From Sphingomonas azotifigens NBRC 15497 (GTDB lineage: Bacteria; Pseudomonadota; Alphaproteobacteria; Sphingomonadales; Sphingomonadaceae): 64,000 nucleotides of DNA. Below the pieces are notes generated by a model. That model worked only from the letters and a program-made list of their open reading frames with translations, made no database searches and was not told the origin of the DNA. Of the stretch, positions 37,029 through 46,193 are shown piece after piece. A program made the position numbers and the translations under genes. The stretch spans positions 1 through 64,000 of the forward strand of contig NZ_BCTR01000039.1 of the NCBI RefSeq assembly GCF_002091475.1, in the 5' to 3' direction. The number at the start of each line of letters is the position of its first letter. Position 1 is the first letter of the stretch.

Positions 37029-37055
37029 GCGTCGCCAAAAGGCGGAAGGAGAGGG

Positions 37056-37088
37056 GGCCGCCAGGGCAACTGGCGGCCATCTTGCTTA
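37056..37088 (+). terminator. Rho-independent terminator after receptor gene
   Basis: A perfect 9-bp stem (GGCCGCCAG, 37056-37064, with CTGGCGGCC, 37070-37078), a 5-base loop GGCAA, then the moderately T-rich atcttgctta. It lies 28 bases after the receptor stop. Confidence 0.7.
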
Positions 37089-37257
37089 TCGTCGCCCCTG
37101 ACCTGCCCCCAACGGCTCCCTTGCTTTGATGCAGAGTCTGCGCGAGGTGGCCGTGTCCCGGAAATACTGCCGGCTAGAACGCGCGATCCGGCGTGCCATC
37201 CGCCGGGGCTAATACCAGGCTGCGTTGAAGCCGACTCCTCGAGCCTCTCCCCGTCCT

Positions 37258-37340
37258 CCCGGCGAAAGCCGGGATCCATTCGCCTCTCGGTCTCAGCAAA
37301 CGCCGATAGCGATACCGCAACGAACCCCGGCTTTCGCCGG
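37258..37340. repeat. pair of inverted REP-like elements
   Basis: Two copies of a short palindromic unit in opposite orientation. Unit 1 has the core cccggcgaaagccggg (37258-37273) followed by atccattcg. Unit 2, on the other strand, has the core ccggctttcgccgg (37327-37340) followed by agtgacga. The CCGGCGAAAGCCGGGATCCA style is common in intergenic regions of sphingomonads and caulobacters. The remaining intergenic sequence from 37089 to 37642 shows no gene that I can support. Confidence 0.7.
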
Positions 37341-37642
37341 AGTGACGATGTGGAGAACGAAGAGAGGTTCTTCTCCGTGCAGGTTGGTATAATCCCGGCC
37401 GATGGAGCGAATTCGGCCGGTCGAAGCCGCGCCGAGCCCATTGCGGTTGAACCGCTTGTCGACGATCCGTCGGTCGAAGGCGATGTCGCGGGTCCACGGC
37501 GGCACCGCGACGCACCCAGGCGCACAGGTGGCCGCGCCGACACCCCGTAGCGCAACGGGATTGCAGGGGCGGCGCTGCCGCGGCACCATATCTCTCGACA
37601 GGTCGCCCAGCGTGCCTGCTGTCGGCGAAAGGGGAGAACGCA

Positions 37643-38620
37643 TTGAATCGTCCCGACCAGGTCTCGGTTCCGACCGAAACCGGCACCAGGCTACGGCGTC
37701 TGAACATCAACCTGCTATATGCGCTCGACGCTATCCTCCAATCCCCCACGCTGACGGCCGCCGCCCATTTGATCGCACTGAGCCAGCCGGCGGTGAGCGC
37801 CAAGCTGCGCCAGTTGCGCGAGCATTTCGGGGACGAATTGGTAGTCTATGGCGAGGGGCGGCGGCTGACGGCGCTGGGCGAGGCGCTGCGGGCCCGTACC
37901 GGCCGGCTGCTGCGCGAACTGGACGACACGTTCAACCTCACGCTGGACTTCGACCCAGCGACCGCGACCCATATTATCACCATCGCCGCGCCCGAGGCAA
38001 TCGAACTGATGTTCCTTGGACGGGCTATTCCGGACATCCGCGCCCGCGCGCCCGGCATCCAGATCCGGATGCTGCCGTTCGTTCATGATTCGACGCGGCG
38101 CCTGTTCGATGCCGGGGTCGACGTGGCGATCGTCCCCGAGCCGATGGTCGACGAGGGGCTGTGCGCCCAACCGCTGTTCCGCCACCGGCTGACCGGGTTG
38201 GTGTGCGGCCGCCACCGCTTTGCCGGGCAGGTGATCAACGAAGAACAATATCTTGCCGCCGCGCATGCCGCCGTCGCCGAGGAGGTCGAAAAATCGATGT
38301 TCGGGGACTATGGTCCGGGGCATGTCCTTGCCCGGCGCACCGTCGCGGTCCGCAGCAGCCTCTATTCGATGCTGCCATTGCTGGCGTTGGGTTCCGAACT
38401 GGTCGTGACCACCAGCGACTGGTTCGCACAGCATAACGCCGCCAACCTGCCGATGCAGCTGGTGGAACTGCCCTTTCTCGACATTTCGTCCCAAGCCGTC
38501 GTCCAGTGGCAACCCTATCGGGCACGCGAGCCGATGATCCAGTGGCTGGTCGAGGAGTTGAAGCTGGCCTGGGCGAAGATTGCGCAACCGGTGGCATCCA
38601 GAAACCGGATGGCAACATAA
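37643..38620 (+). CDS. LysR-family transcriptional regulator (NodD-like subgroup)
   Basis: A DNA-binding regulator of 325 residues, starting with TTG at 37643 and preceded by GGGGAG. The winged helix-turn-helix is at residues of about 20-80 (LNINLLYALDAILQSPTLTA, SQPAVSAKLRQLREHFGDEL, GRRLTALGEAL). The effector domain follows (ITIAAPEAIELMFLGRAIPD, VDVAIVPEPMVDEGL). Its first-helix pattern LNINLLYALDAIL resembles the NodD/NahR-type subgroup, whose members often respond to aromatic ligands. It lies upstream of, and in the same direction as, the receptor and peptide-processing operon, so it is the leading candidate for its control. The 270-base gap after it leaves room for the operon promoter. 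Confidence 0.9.
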   Translation: MNRPDQVSVPTETGTRLRRLNINLLYALDAILQSPTLTAAAHLIALSQPAVSAKLRQLREHFGDELVVYGEGRRLTALGEALRARTGRLLRELDDTFNLTLDFDPATATHIITIAAPEAIELMFLGRAIPDIRARAPGIQIRMLPFVHDSTRRLFDAGVDVAIVPEPMVDEGLCAQPLFRHRLTGLVCGRHRFAGQVINEEQYLAAAHAAVAEEVEKSMFGDYGPGHVLARRTVAVRSSLYSMLPLLALGSELVVTTSDWFAQHNAANLPMQLVELPFLDISSQAVVQWQPYRAREPMIQWLVEELKLAWAKIAQPVASRNRMAT

Positions 38621-38893
38621 GATTTTACAATTTGATGACGTCCCGCGTAGCGCGCAGTCTCCACCCACGGTCGAGCCGAGCCAGCGCAACGGGCAACCCC
38701 CGAAAAAAGACGATGGCCGCCGATCCCGCAGAAGAACCTTCGGCATGCCAGGGGGCATGTCGATGATCGGTCGCCCAGCCGTGCCGGGGGGCGAGTCACT
38801 GCATCAGCGTGCCGCGGGCAACCCACCGCGCAACTGCGACCGTCGTCGGGCGCAGCGCGGGGTTGTGCGTCACGCGCAACGGGAGGGATGAAA

Positions 38894-41215
38894 ATGCATC
38901 GGAGTCGCGGAGTTTTCCTGTCAGGCGCTGCCATGATCGCAACGCTTTCGATCGCCGGGCTTGCCGCGCCGGCGCCTGCCGCGGCGCAACGGCAGACGAT
39001 CACGCTGCCCGCCATGCCGCTTGCGGAGGCGCTGGATCGAATTCGCCAGCAGACCGGCGCGACGATGGACGTCGATCCCGATGCGGTGAAGGGCCTCACC
39101 TCCAGCCCGGTGGAAGACGCACGCGACGCGATCAGTGCGGTCCGCCAGGCGACCCGCGGGGTGGCCGTTGCGGTGCGCGTCGAGCATGGCGGCAGGATCC
39201 TCGTCGTCAACGAAGTGACCGTGATCGCCCGGCGCAACGAGGCGGAAGAGAATGTGCTCGTCCGCGGCGAGACCAGCTCCAGCCGCACCGGCGAATCGCT
39301 GCGCGACCAGCCGCGCAACACCCAGGTGATCTCCGCCAAGCTGCTCGCCGAACAGCAGGCGCAGAGCCTGCCGGACGCGCTGCGCAATGCCGGCGGCGTC
39401 ACCGTCAACACCGCCACCGTGCAGGGCGGCACCTCGTACAGCGTGCGCGGCTTCTCCACCGGCGGCGCGGTCAACGGCCTGCCGACGCCGTCGAGCAGCA
39501 CCTTCGCCGCCGGGAGCACCCAGCCGCTGGCCAATGTCGAGCGGCTCGAAGTGCTGAAGGGCCCCGACGCGATCCTGCTGGGCGGCGACAGCCTGGGCGG
39601 CACGGTGAACATCGTCACCAAAAAGCCGAGCGCCGAGGAACGGCTCTATGTCTCGATCGAGGGCGGCTCGTTCACCTCGGGGCGGATCACCGTCGACGCC
39701 AACAACGCGATCACCGCCGACAAGCATCTGAGCGCCCGCATCGTCGCCACCGCCGCCGATGCCGATCACAATTTCGGCGGCTATCGCGGCAATGGCGATT
39801 ATCTGTTCGCGCCCTCGCTGCGCTTCAAGAACGCCCATACCGACATCATCGCGAGCATCACGCTGGGCAACCAGATCATGGGCATGACGCCCTACACGAT
39901 CTTCAATCCCAAGACGCTCCAGCCCTATCCGCTCGATCCCACCAAGCCGGTGATCGGCGATCGCAACCAGACCATCCAGATCAAGGGTACCACCTATGAT
40001 CTGCAGGCCAAGCAGGAAATCGCGACCTGGCTGACCGCCGCGGCGCATTACCAGCACCAGAAGACGACGCTGTTCCTGAACCAGTATTCGCCGCTCGGCG
40101 TGACCGATCCCACCGCCGGGACCGCGATGGTGCTGACCAGCGGCGTGAGCCAGGTCAGCAGGAACGATTCGGTCGACGGCTATCTCCGGTTCAAGGTGGC
40201 GACCGGGCCGATCCAGCACAAGCTGGTCGTGGGTGCGATGTACTACAAGTACGACATCACGGCCGAGCAGCCGCCGGCGGGCACCCTTCTCCCATACAAC
40301 ATCCTCACCAAGACCCCGACGCTGCCGCCGCTCCCCACCACCTATGTCTACGCCAATCGCGCGACCGGGGACCAGACCAGCTACTATGCCCAGTATCTGG
40401 CGAAGTTCTGGAAGCTGTCGCTGATGGCGAGCGTGCGCAGGACCGAAGCCGATGCGGTGACGGCGATCGCCGGGCGGGCGGACACCAGCATCCATTCGAA
40501 CGGGGCGACCACGCCCAGCTTCGGGGCGGTGCTGGAGATCACCCGGAACCTGTCGGCCTATGGCCTGCTCGCCTATGGTTTCCAGCCGAGCCTTTCGTTC
40601 GATTACACCCGAGTCAATCTGCTGCCGGACATCCGGACGCGCAACGCGGAAGGCGGCATCAAGCTCGACCTGTTCCACAAGCGCGTGCTGGTCAATGCCT
40701 CCTACTTCAAGCTCCGCCAGAGCAATGTGCGCGCGCCGGATCCGGTGCATCGCGGCTTCTCGATCGCGCTGCCCGGGCAAGTGGGCGAGGGCATCGACCT
40801 GAGCGTTTCGGGCGAACTGCTGAAGGGCTGGCTGGTGAGCAGCAGCTACACCCGCACCGACTATAGCTATCTCGTCCCCCAGCCGAGCTTCAACACGGTC
40901 ACGCTGGCGCCGCGCGATCAGTACAGCGTCTACACCTCCTATCGCCACCGTGTCGGCAACGGGATGACGGCAGGCGTGGGCGCAGGCGTCTATGGCCGCT
41001 CGAGCGCCGCGGTCGACAAGCTCGGCAAGGTGTGGATCGGGCCGACCAACCAGGTCGATCTCAACACCTTCCTCACGATCGGCAAGCTGGACGTCAATTT
41101 CGGCGTGCGCAACGTTCTCGATCGCGTGAACTATGGCGTCACTTCGGGCACCAACTACGTCCCGCTCGGCGAGCCCCGCACCTGGCGGCTGACCCTCGGC
41201 TATCGCTTCCGCTGA
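38894..41215 (+). CDS. TonB-dependent siderophore-type receptor with STN domain
   Basis: An outer-membrane receptor of 773 residues. ATG 38894 is preferred over ATG 38888 because GGGAGGG (38881-38887) directly abuts the latter. The signal peptide is cut after PAAAQ. The STN domain is at residues of about 30-105 (ITLPAMPLAEALDRIRQQTG), the plug has the siderophore-receptor pattern LRDQPRNTQVISAKLL, SYSVRGFSTGG and VERLEVLKGPDAILLGG, and the barrel ends in WRLTLGYRFR. The STN domain is unusual here because no sigma/FecR pair is adjacent. It is followed after 16 bases by a peptide-type ABC transporter gene and a coupled peptidase operon, so the cargo may be a peptide or peptidic siderophore. Confidence 0.9.
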   Translation: MHRSRGVFLSGAAMIATLSIAGLAAPAPAAAQRQTITLPAMPLAEALDRIRQQTGATMDVDPDAVKGLTSSPVEDARDAISAVRQATRGVAVAVRVEHGGRILVVNEVTVIARRNEAEENVLVRGETSSSRTGESLRDQPRNTQVISAKLLAEQQAQSLPDALRNAGGVTVNTATVQGGTSYSVRGFSTGGAVNGLPTPSSSTFAAGSTQPLANVERLEVLKGPDAILLGGDSLGGTVNIVTKKPSAEERLYVSIEGGSFTSGRITVDANNAITADKHLSARIVATAADADHNFGGYRGNGDYLFAPSLRFKNAHTDIIASITLGNQIMGMTPYTIFNPKTLQPYPLDPTKPVIGDRNQTIQIKGTTYDLQAKQEIATWLTAAAHYQHQKTTLFLNQYSPLGVTDPTAGTAMVLTSGVSQVSRNDSVDGYLRFKVATGPIQHKLVVGAMYYKYDITAEQPPAGTLLPYNILTKTPTLPPLPTTYVYANRATGDQTSYYAQYLAKFWKLSLMASVRRTEADAVTAIAGRADTSIHSNGATTPSFGAVLEITRNLSAYGLLAYGFQPSLSFDYTRVNLLPDIRTRNAEGGIKLDLFHKRVLVNASYFKLRQSNVRAPDPVHRGFSIALPGQVGEGIDLSVSGELLKGWLVSSSYTRTDYSYLVPQPSFNTVTLAPRDQYSVYTSYRHRVGNGMTAGVGAGVYGRSSAAVDKLGKVWIGPTNQVDLNTFLTIGKLDVNFGVRNVLDRVNYGVTSGTNYVPLGEPRTWRLTLGYRFR

Positions 41216-41231
41216 AGAAGGTTCGTTGACG

Positions 41232-43019
41232 ATGCAGCCCCAGCCCGCTTCCCCCGGTAGCCCCCGTCGCAAGACGGGGGGCGCCTCGATCCGAACGGCC
41301 CCTGGCGGGTGGCGGCACGCATGGCGGTTCTACACCAGCTACTGGACGTCGCGGCACTGGAAGTCCGCCTGGGCGCTGCTGCTCGTGCTGATCGCCTTCC
41401 AGTTCACCGGCGTCTATGTGTTCGTGCTGATGAACCGCTGGCAGCAGCGCTTCTTCAACAGCGTCGAGCAGCATCAGGTGTCCGCCTTCGGCGGGTTCAT
41501 CCTCACCTTCGTCGGCATCCTCGCGCTGCAGATGGTTTTCGTCGTCGTCTCGCCGATGGTGAAGCGGTTTCTGTGCCTGCACTGGCGCGTCTACCTCACC
41601 GAAAAATATGTCGATCGCTGGCTCGACCGGAACCGCTATGCGGAGATCGAGCGGCTGCGGATGATCGACAATCCCGACCAGCGCATCGCCGACGATCTGC
41701 GGTTCATCACCGATCCCGAACTGGGATCGATGCCGGTGTTCCTTGAAGCCATTCATTCGGCCGTTTCGATCTGGGCGATCGTCCACATCCTGCTCGAAAC
41801 CGCGCCGCCGCTCGTCCTCGCTGCCTTCGGCCATTCGGTGTCGATCCCCGGCAGCACCATCTGGTACGCGCTCGCCTATGTGCTGATCTGCAGCGTCGCG
41901 ATCGTGCTGCTCGGCAAGCCCTATGTCCGCGCGATGATGTGGTGGCAGCATCGCGAAGCCGATTTCCGCTCGAACCTGGTGCATGTCCGGCGCAACGCGG
42001 CACAGATCGGGCTGGCGGATGCGGTGCCGATCGAACGCGCATCGCTGCGCACCCATATCCGCGACATCCGGCGGAGCTGGCGATCGGTCATCCTGGCGCA
42101 GGTCGGGCTCAACGCTGCCAACGGCCTGTACGAGCGGCTGGCGTCGATCATCCCGCTGTTCATCCTGGTGCCGCGCTATTTCGCCGGGGCGATCACCTTC
42201 GGCCAGGTGATGGGCGGGCGCGACGCCTTCGCGAACCTGATCCCGTCGCTCGGCTTCTTCGTGCAGCTCTATCCGCGCATCGCCACCCAGGTCTCGTACG
42301 TCAATCGTATCCGCGCGCTCGATCAGGCGATCGACGATCAGCGCCCCGTCGGCATCGTCACGGGTGCAGGGGCGCCTGCCGAGACCGCGCTCGCCGCCTC
42401 GAACCTGCTGATCCGCCGTCCGCACGGCGAGCCGCTGGTGGATGTCGGTGACTGGCAGGTGCGCGCCGGCGAGCGCTGGGTGATCCGCGGCCCCTCGGGC
42501 GCGGGCAAGAGCACGCTGCTGCGCGCGCTGGCCGGGCTGTGGCCCGATGGCGAGGGGCAGGTCGCACTCGCCGATCGCACCACGGCCATGTTCGTGCCCC
42601 AGCGCCTGTACCTGCCGGTGGGCACGCTGAAGGCGGCGATCTGCTTCCCCGACGCGGCGGACAGCCACGCGGACGGCGCAATCCTGGCGCTGCTTGATGG
42701 CGTGCACCTCGCCCATCTCTCCGACGATCTCCACGCCGAGCGCATGTGGCAGGAGGAGTTGTCCCCCGGCGAGCAGCAGCGGGTCGCGCTTGCGCGCATC
42801 CTGCTGCAGCGCCCGTCGCTGCTGATCCTCGACGAGGCGACCAGCGCGCTCGATCCCGCCAATACCGCGCATTTCCACCAGCAGATCGACAAGCACCTGC
42901 CGGGCGTGACGCTGGTCAGCGTGGTCCACGACGCGCGGCTCCATCGCTACCATGATCATGCGCTGATCATCGACCAGGGCCGTGCCGTGACCGGCCCGAT
43001 CGGAAGCGACGGACAATGA
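41232..43019 (+). CDS. SbmA/ABCD-like ABC transporter (fused permease and ATPase)
   Basis: An inner-membrane transporter of 595 residues with its own ATPase, of the YddA/ABCD/Rv1819c type. The membrane part has about six helices (WALLLVLIAFQFTGVYVFVL, FILTFVGILALQMVFVV and others) and the family EAA-like segment YRDNPDQRIADD in the form RMIDNPDQRIADDLRF. The ATPase has Walker A GPSGAGKSTL, signature ELSPGEQQRVALARIL, Walker B LLILDEATSALD and switch His in VVHD. Relatives import peptides, bleomycin or cobalamin. It is the first gene of an eight-gene chain; its stop overlaps the start of the TldE-like gene by 4 bases. I expect it to move peptides taken up by the receptor into the cytoplasm. 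Confidence 0.88.
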   Translation: MQPQPASPGSPRRKTGGASIRTAPGGWRHAWRFYTSYWTSRHWKSAWALLLVLIAFQFTGVYVFVLMNRWQQRFFNSVEQHQVSAFGGFILTFVGILALQMVFVVVSPMVKRFLCLHWRVYLTEKYVDRWLDRNRYAEIERLRMIDNPDQRIADDLRFITDPELGSMPVFLEAIHSAVSIWAIVHILLETAPPLVLAAFGHSVSIPGSTIWYALAYVLICSVAIVLLGKPYVRAMMWWQHREADFRSNLVHVRRNAAQIGLADAVPIERASLRTHIRDIRRSWRSVILAQVGLNAANGLYERLASIIPLFILVPRYFAGAITFGQVMGGRDAFANLIPSLGFFVQLYPRIATQVSYVNRIRALDQAIDDQRPVGIVTGAGAPAETALAASNLLIRRPHGEPLVDVGDWQVRAGERWVIRGPSGAGKSTLLRALAGLWPDGEGQVALADRTTAMFVPQRLYLPVGTLKAAICFPDAADSHADGAILALLDGVHLAHLSDDLHAERMWQEELSPGEQQRVALARILLQRPSLLILDEATSALDPANTAHFHQQIDKHLPGVTLVSVVHDARLHRYHDHALIIDQGRAVTGPIGSDGQ

Positions 43020-44368
43020 GCCTGTTGACCACCGATGCGGTGCAGATGCGCGCGGTTGCGGCCGCCGCGGTCGACACCGCCCGGCGGCTGGGCGCCGACC
43101 ATGCGGTCGTCGCCGCCCGGGCCGCCGCCGCGGTAAAGGTGACGGCCCGCGCGGGAGCGACCGAGACCGCGCTGCGCGACGCCCGCCAAACGCTGACGCT
43201 GCGGCTGTATCGCGGCGCGCGCATGGGCGTGGCAACGACGGCGGCGCTGGATCCGGCCGCGGTGCGCCGTGCGGCCGAGGAGGCGCTGGCGCTCGCCGCG
43301 CTGATGCCCGAGGATCCCGACGCACTGCCGCCGCCGCTGGCCGAGATGGCCGTCGACGCCCCGCTGCCAAGACTGTTCGCGCCGGCCAGGCGCGATCCCG
43401 CCCAATTGCGCGAACTGGCACTTGCGGGGGACGCCGCGATCCGCGGTGCCGCCGTTCCGGCCGGCGTTGCGATCGAAACCGTGTCGATGAGCGTGTCCAG
43501 CAGCGAGAGCGTGGTCGCGATGGCGACGAGCGCAGGCTTCTGCCGCGCGCAGGACTTCTCCAACCAGAGCGCTGCGGCAGTCGCGCTGGCGCGGGACGCA
43601 AGCGGCGCGGCCAACGATTTTGCCGACAGCCATGATCGGCGCTTCGATCATCTGCTGCCGGTGGAGGCGCTCGCGGCCGGCGCTGCCGAGCGCGCGGCGC
43701 AACAGCTCGGGGCACGGGCGGTGGCGAGCCATCGCGGCCCGGTGCTGCTCGAGCCGCGCATCGCCGCGGTGCTGCTCCGCGAACTGGTCGGCGCGCTATC
43801 CGGCAGCGCGCAGGACCAGGGGCGGACCTTCCTGCCCCGCGCGCTCGGCAGCACCGTCGCCGCCGATCACCTCGCGCTCGAAGAGGATCCGCAAGAGCCG
43901 TTCGGGCTGGCCAGCGGCGCCTTCGACAGCGAGGGCGTGGCCGGGCAGCGGCGTGCAGTTCTGCATGATGGCATGGCGCTCGGCTATTTTCTGGGAACAC
44001 GCTCCGCGCGACGCCTTGGCATGGCATCGACGGGCAATGCCGATGGACCGTGGAACCTGCGGCTCACCAGCAGCGCGCCGAGCGGCGATGTCGCGACGCT
44101 GTGCCGCCAGATGGGCCAGGGCCTGGTAATCCGCCGGTTGATGGGCGGCGCCACCGATCCGGTGACCGGCAACTGGACGCAGGCGGTTTCCGGCCTGTGG
44201 GTGGAAGGCGGCGTGCCGGTGCATGCCGTAGCAGACGTTACCGTGGGCGGCAATCTGCGGGACATGTTCAGGGCGATCCTCGCAATGGGCCAGGATGTGG
44301 AGCGCCACGGCGCGATCCGGACCGGCTCGCTCCTGATCGACGGCATGCAGATCGGAGGCGCGGCATGA
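43016..44368 (+). CDS. TldE/PmbA-family metallopeptidase subunit
   Basis: A partner subunit of the TldD/TldE heterodimeric protease (450 residues), known from E. coli for maturation of microcin B17 and degradation of the CcdA antitoxin. Like TldE, it has no HExxxH motif. Seen: the central family stretch RGPVLLEPRIAAVLLRELVG, SEGVAGQRRAVLHDGMALGY, NLRLTSSAP and the C-terminal SLLIDGMQIGG. The start is the ATG 43016 inside the preceding stop, and its own stop overlaps the TldD gene. These residue patterns are diverged from housekeeping TldE, which suggests a dedicated copy for this operon. Confidence 0.9.
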   Translation: MSLLTTDAVQMRAVAAAAVDTARRLGADHAVVAARAAAAVKVTARAGATETALRDARQTLTLRLYRGARMGVATTAALDPAAVRRAAEEALALAALMPEDPDALPPPLAEMAVDAPLPRLFAPARRDPAQLRELALAGDAAIRGAAVPAGVAIETVSMSVSSSESVVAMATSAGFCRAQDFSNQSAAAVALARDASGAANDFADSHDRRFDHLLPVEALAAGAAERAAQQLGARAVASHRGPVLLEPRIAAVLLRELVGALSGSAQDQGRTFLPRALGSTVAADHLALEEDPQEPFGLASGAFDSEGVAGQRRAVLHDGMALGYFLGTRSARRLGMASTGNADGPWNLRLTSSAPSGDVATLCRQMGQGLVIRRLMGGATDPVTGNWTQAVSGLWVEGGVPVHAVADVTVGGNLRDMFRAILAMGQDVERHGAIRTGSLLIDGMQIGGAA

Positions 44369-45813
44369 TACGCGGTTCCAAGTTCGATCCGGTGACGGAT
44401 CGAATCTTCACCCCTTCCGAGCTGGATCCCACCGATCTCTCGCGCACGCTGGGCGCGCTGGCGATGGGGGGGATCGACCTTGCCGATCTCTTCTTCGAAT
44501 CCAAGCGCTCGCGCACCTTCCGGCTGGAGAACGGCCGCGTCGCCGGCGGCTCGTTCCAGATCGACCAGGGCGTCGGCGCGCGGGTGGCGCGCGGCGGTCA
44601 GGTGGCGTTCGCGCATTCGGCCGACATGCGGCCGGAGGCGCTGGCGACGCTGGCCGAGGCGGTGCGTGCACTCGACGGGGGCGCCGGCGGCGCGGCGCGG
44701 ATACCGCTGACGACGCGGGTTGCCGGCCATGTCCTCTACCCGCCCATCGATCTGGATACGGCGGGCGATGCCGCGACCTGGTTTGCGCTGCTGGGCACGA
44801 TCGACGCGGCGGCGCGGGCGGCCGATCCGCGGGTCACGCGGGTCAGCGCCTTTGTCCGCGTCGTCGACCAGGCCATCCTGGTGGCCGATCTCGACGGCAG
44901 GTTCGCGACCGACCTGCGCCCGACGGTGCAGCTCTTCCTCGACCTGGTCGCCGAAACGGGCGGCAGGCGCGCGCGCGGCCAGGCCGGGCTCGGCGGCCGG
45001 CATGGTGCGGCGGAATTGCTCGGCGATCCGCTCGACACTGCCATCGCGAGGGCGGTGACGATGGCGGTGACCAACCTCGATGCGCGTCCGGCGCCGACCG
45101 GCACCATGTCCGTGGTGCTGGGCCCCGGCTATCCCGGCGTGTTGTTCCACGAAGCGGTGGGCCATGGCCTCGAAGCCGATCATCACCGCAAGCAGCTCTC
45201 GGCCTTCGACGGCAAGATGGGTGAGCGGATCGCCGCCCCCGGCGTGACGGTGGTCGATGACGGCAGCGTGCCGGGGCGGATCGGCTCGCTCGGCGTCGAC
45301 GACGAGGGCGTGCCGGGCGCACGCACCACGCTGATCGCGGACGGCTTCCTCACCGGCCTGATGCAGGATCGGCTGAACGCGGGGCTGATGAACGCCCGCC
45401 CGACCGGCAATGGCCGCCGCCAATCCTATGCGCATCTGCCGATGCCGCGGATGACCAATACCTTCCTGCTGGCCGGCCAGGACGACCCCGCCGACATCGT
45501 CGCCTCGGTCAAGGACGGGCTCTACGCCACGGCATTCGGCGGCGGGCAGGTCGATATCGTCACCGGCCGGTTCAACTTCACGACCACCCAGGCGTGGCGG
45601 ATCGAGAATGGCCGCATCACCGCCCCCGTCGAGGGCGCCACGCTGATCGGCGTCGGCCACGAGGCGCTGCGGCACATCTCCAGGATCGGCAACGATCTGG
45701 CGCTCGACGAGGGTGTCGCGAGCTGCAGCAAGCAGGGCCAGAATCTCGATGTCGGGGTGGGCCAGCCCACCATCCGGATCGACCAGATGCTGGTCGGTGG
45801 CGCTACCGCATGA
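44365..45813 (+). CDS. TldD-family metallopeptidase
   Basis: The catalytic subunit of a TldD/TldE protease (482 residues). The zinc motif is HEAVGHGLE (HExxxH) near residue 260. Further family blocks are GPGYPGVLFHEAVGHG, ERIAAPGVTVVDDGSVPG, GARTTLIADGFLTGLMQDR, RMTNTFLLAGQDDP and the C-terminal GQPTIRIDQMLVGG. The complex degrades unfolded peptides passing through its channel. It starts with ATG 44365 in the stop of TldE (ATGA) and its stop overlaps the thioredoxin gene in the same way. A dedicated pair beside a peptide transporter argues for processing of imported or nascent peptides rather than general turnover. Confidence 0.92.
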   Translation: MIRGSKFDPVTDRIFTPSELDPTDLSRTLGALAMGGIDLADLFFESKRSRTFRLENGRVAGGSFQIDQGVGARVARGGQVAFAHSADMRPEALATLAEAVRALDGGAGGAARIPLTTRVAGHVLYPPIDLDTAGDAATWFALLGTIDAAARAADPRVTRVSAFVRVVDQAILVADLDGRFATDLRPTVQLFLDLVAETGGRRARGQAGLGGRHGAAELLGDPLDTAIARAVTMAVTNLDARPAPTGTMSVVLGPGYPGVLFHEAVGHGLEADHHRKQLSAFDGKMGERIAAPGVTVVDDGSVPGRIGSLGVDDEGVPGARTTLIADGFLTGLMQDRLNAGLMNARPTGNGRRQSYAHLPMPRMTNTFLLAGQDDPADIVASVKDGLYATAFGGGQVDIVTGRFNFTTTQAWRIENGRITAPVEGATLIGVGHEALRHISRIGNDLALDEGVASCSKQGQNLDVGVGQPTIRIDQMLVGGATA

Positions 45814-46193
45814 TTTTCTTCTCCCCCAAAAAGAAAGACACCATCGTGACTGCTTCCCCGATCGTGATCGAAGACGACCATCTCGCGCCGCTCGATGCGG
45901 CTGCCGGCGAGCGGCTGCAGATGCTGGTGTTCAGCGCCACCTGGTGCGGACCCTGCACTGCGATGGCGCCGGTGATCGAGGATATTGCCCGTTCCTATGC
46001 CGGGGAGGTTGCCGTCGCCAAGATCGACATCGAACGCTCGCCGGAGATCGTCAAGGCGTTCGACGTGCGCGCGGTTCCCACGCTGGTCCTGCGCCGCGGG
46101 GCCGAAATCGATCGGCATGTCGGTGCGCTTACCCGCACGCGACTGGCGCTGATGCTGGATGCGGCCCTGGAAAGCGGCAGCGCTTCCGCATGA
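45810..46193 (+). CDS. thioredoxin-family protein
   Basis: A cytoplasmic thioredoxin of 127 residues, without signal peptide. The active site is ATWCGPCTAMAPVIEDIA with the canonical CGPC, followed by VAKIDIERSPEIVKAF and the cis-proline loop VRAVPTLVLRRGAEI. An N-terminal extension of about 30 residues (IFFSPKKKDTI and more) precedes the fold. It starts in the stop of the TldD gene and overlaps the next gene by 4 bases. In this operon it could reduce disulfides of incoming peptides before proteolysis, or keep the downstream enzymes reduced; both are inference from position. Confidence 0.93.
   Translation: MIFFSPKKKDTIVTASPIVIEDDHLAPLDAAAGERLQMLVFSATWCGPCTAMAPVIEDIARSYAGEVAVAKIDIERSPEIVKAFDVRAVPTLVLRRGAEIDRHVGALTRTRLALMLDAALESGSASA

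Noticed and set aside
38713..38766. A 17-codon open frame (MAADPAEEPSACQGACR) ahead of the receptor gene, considered as a precursor peptide for the TldD/TldE operon
   Set aside because: It has two cysteines but no good ribosome site, no leader/core pattern and no tryptophan, and such short frames are expected by chance in this GC-rich sequence.
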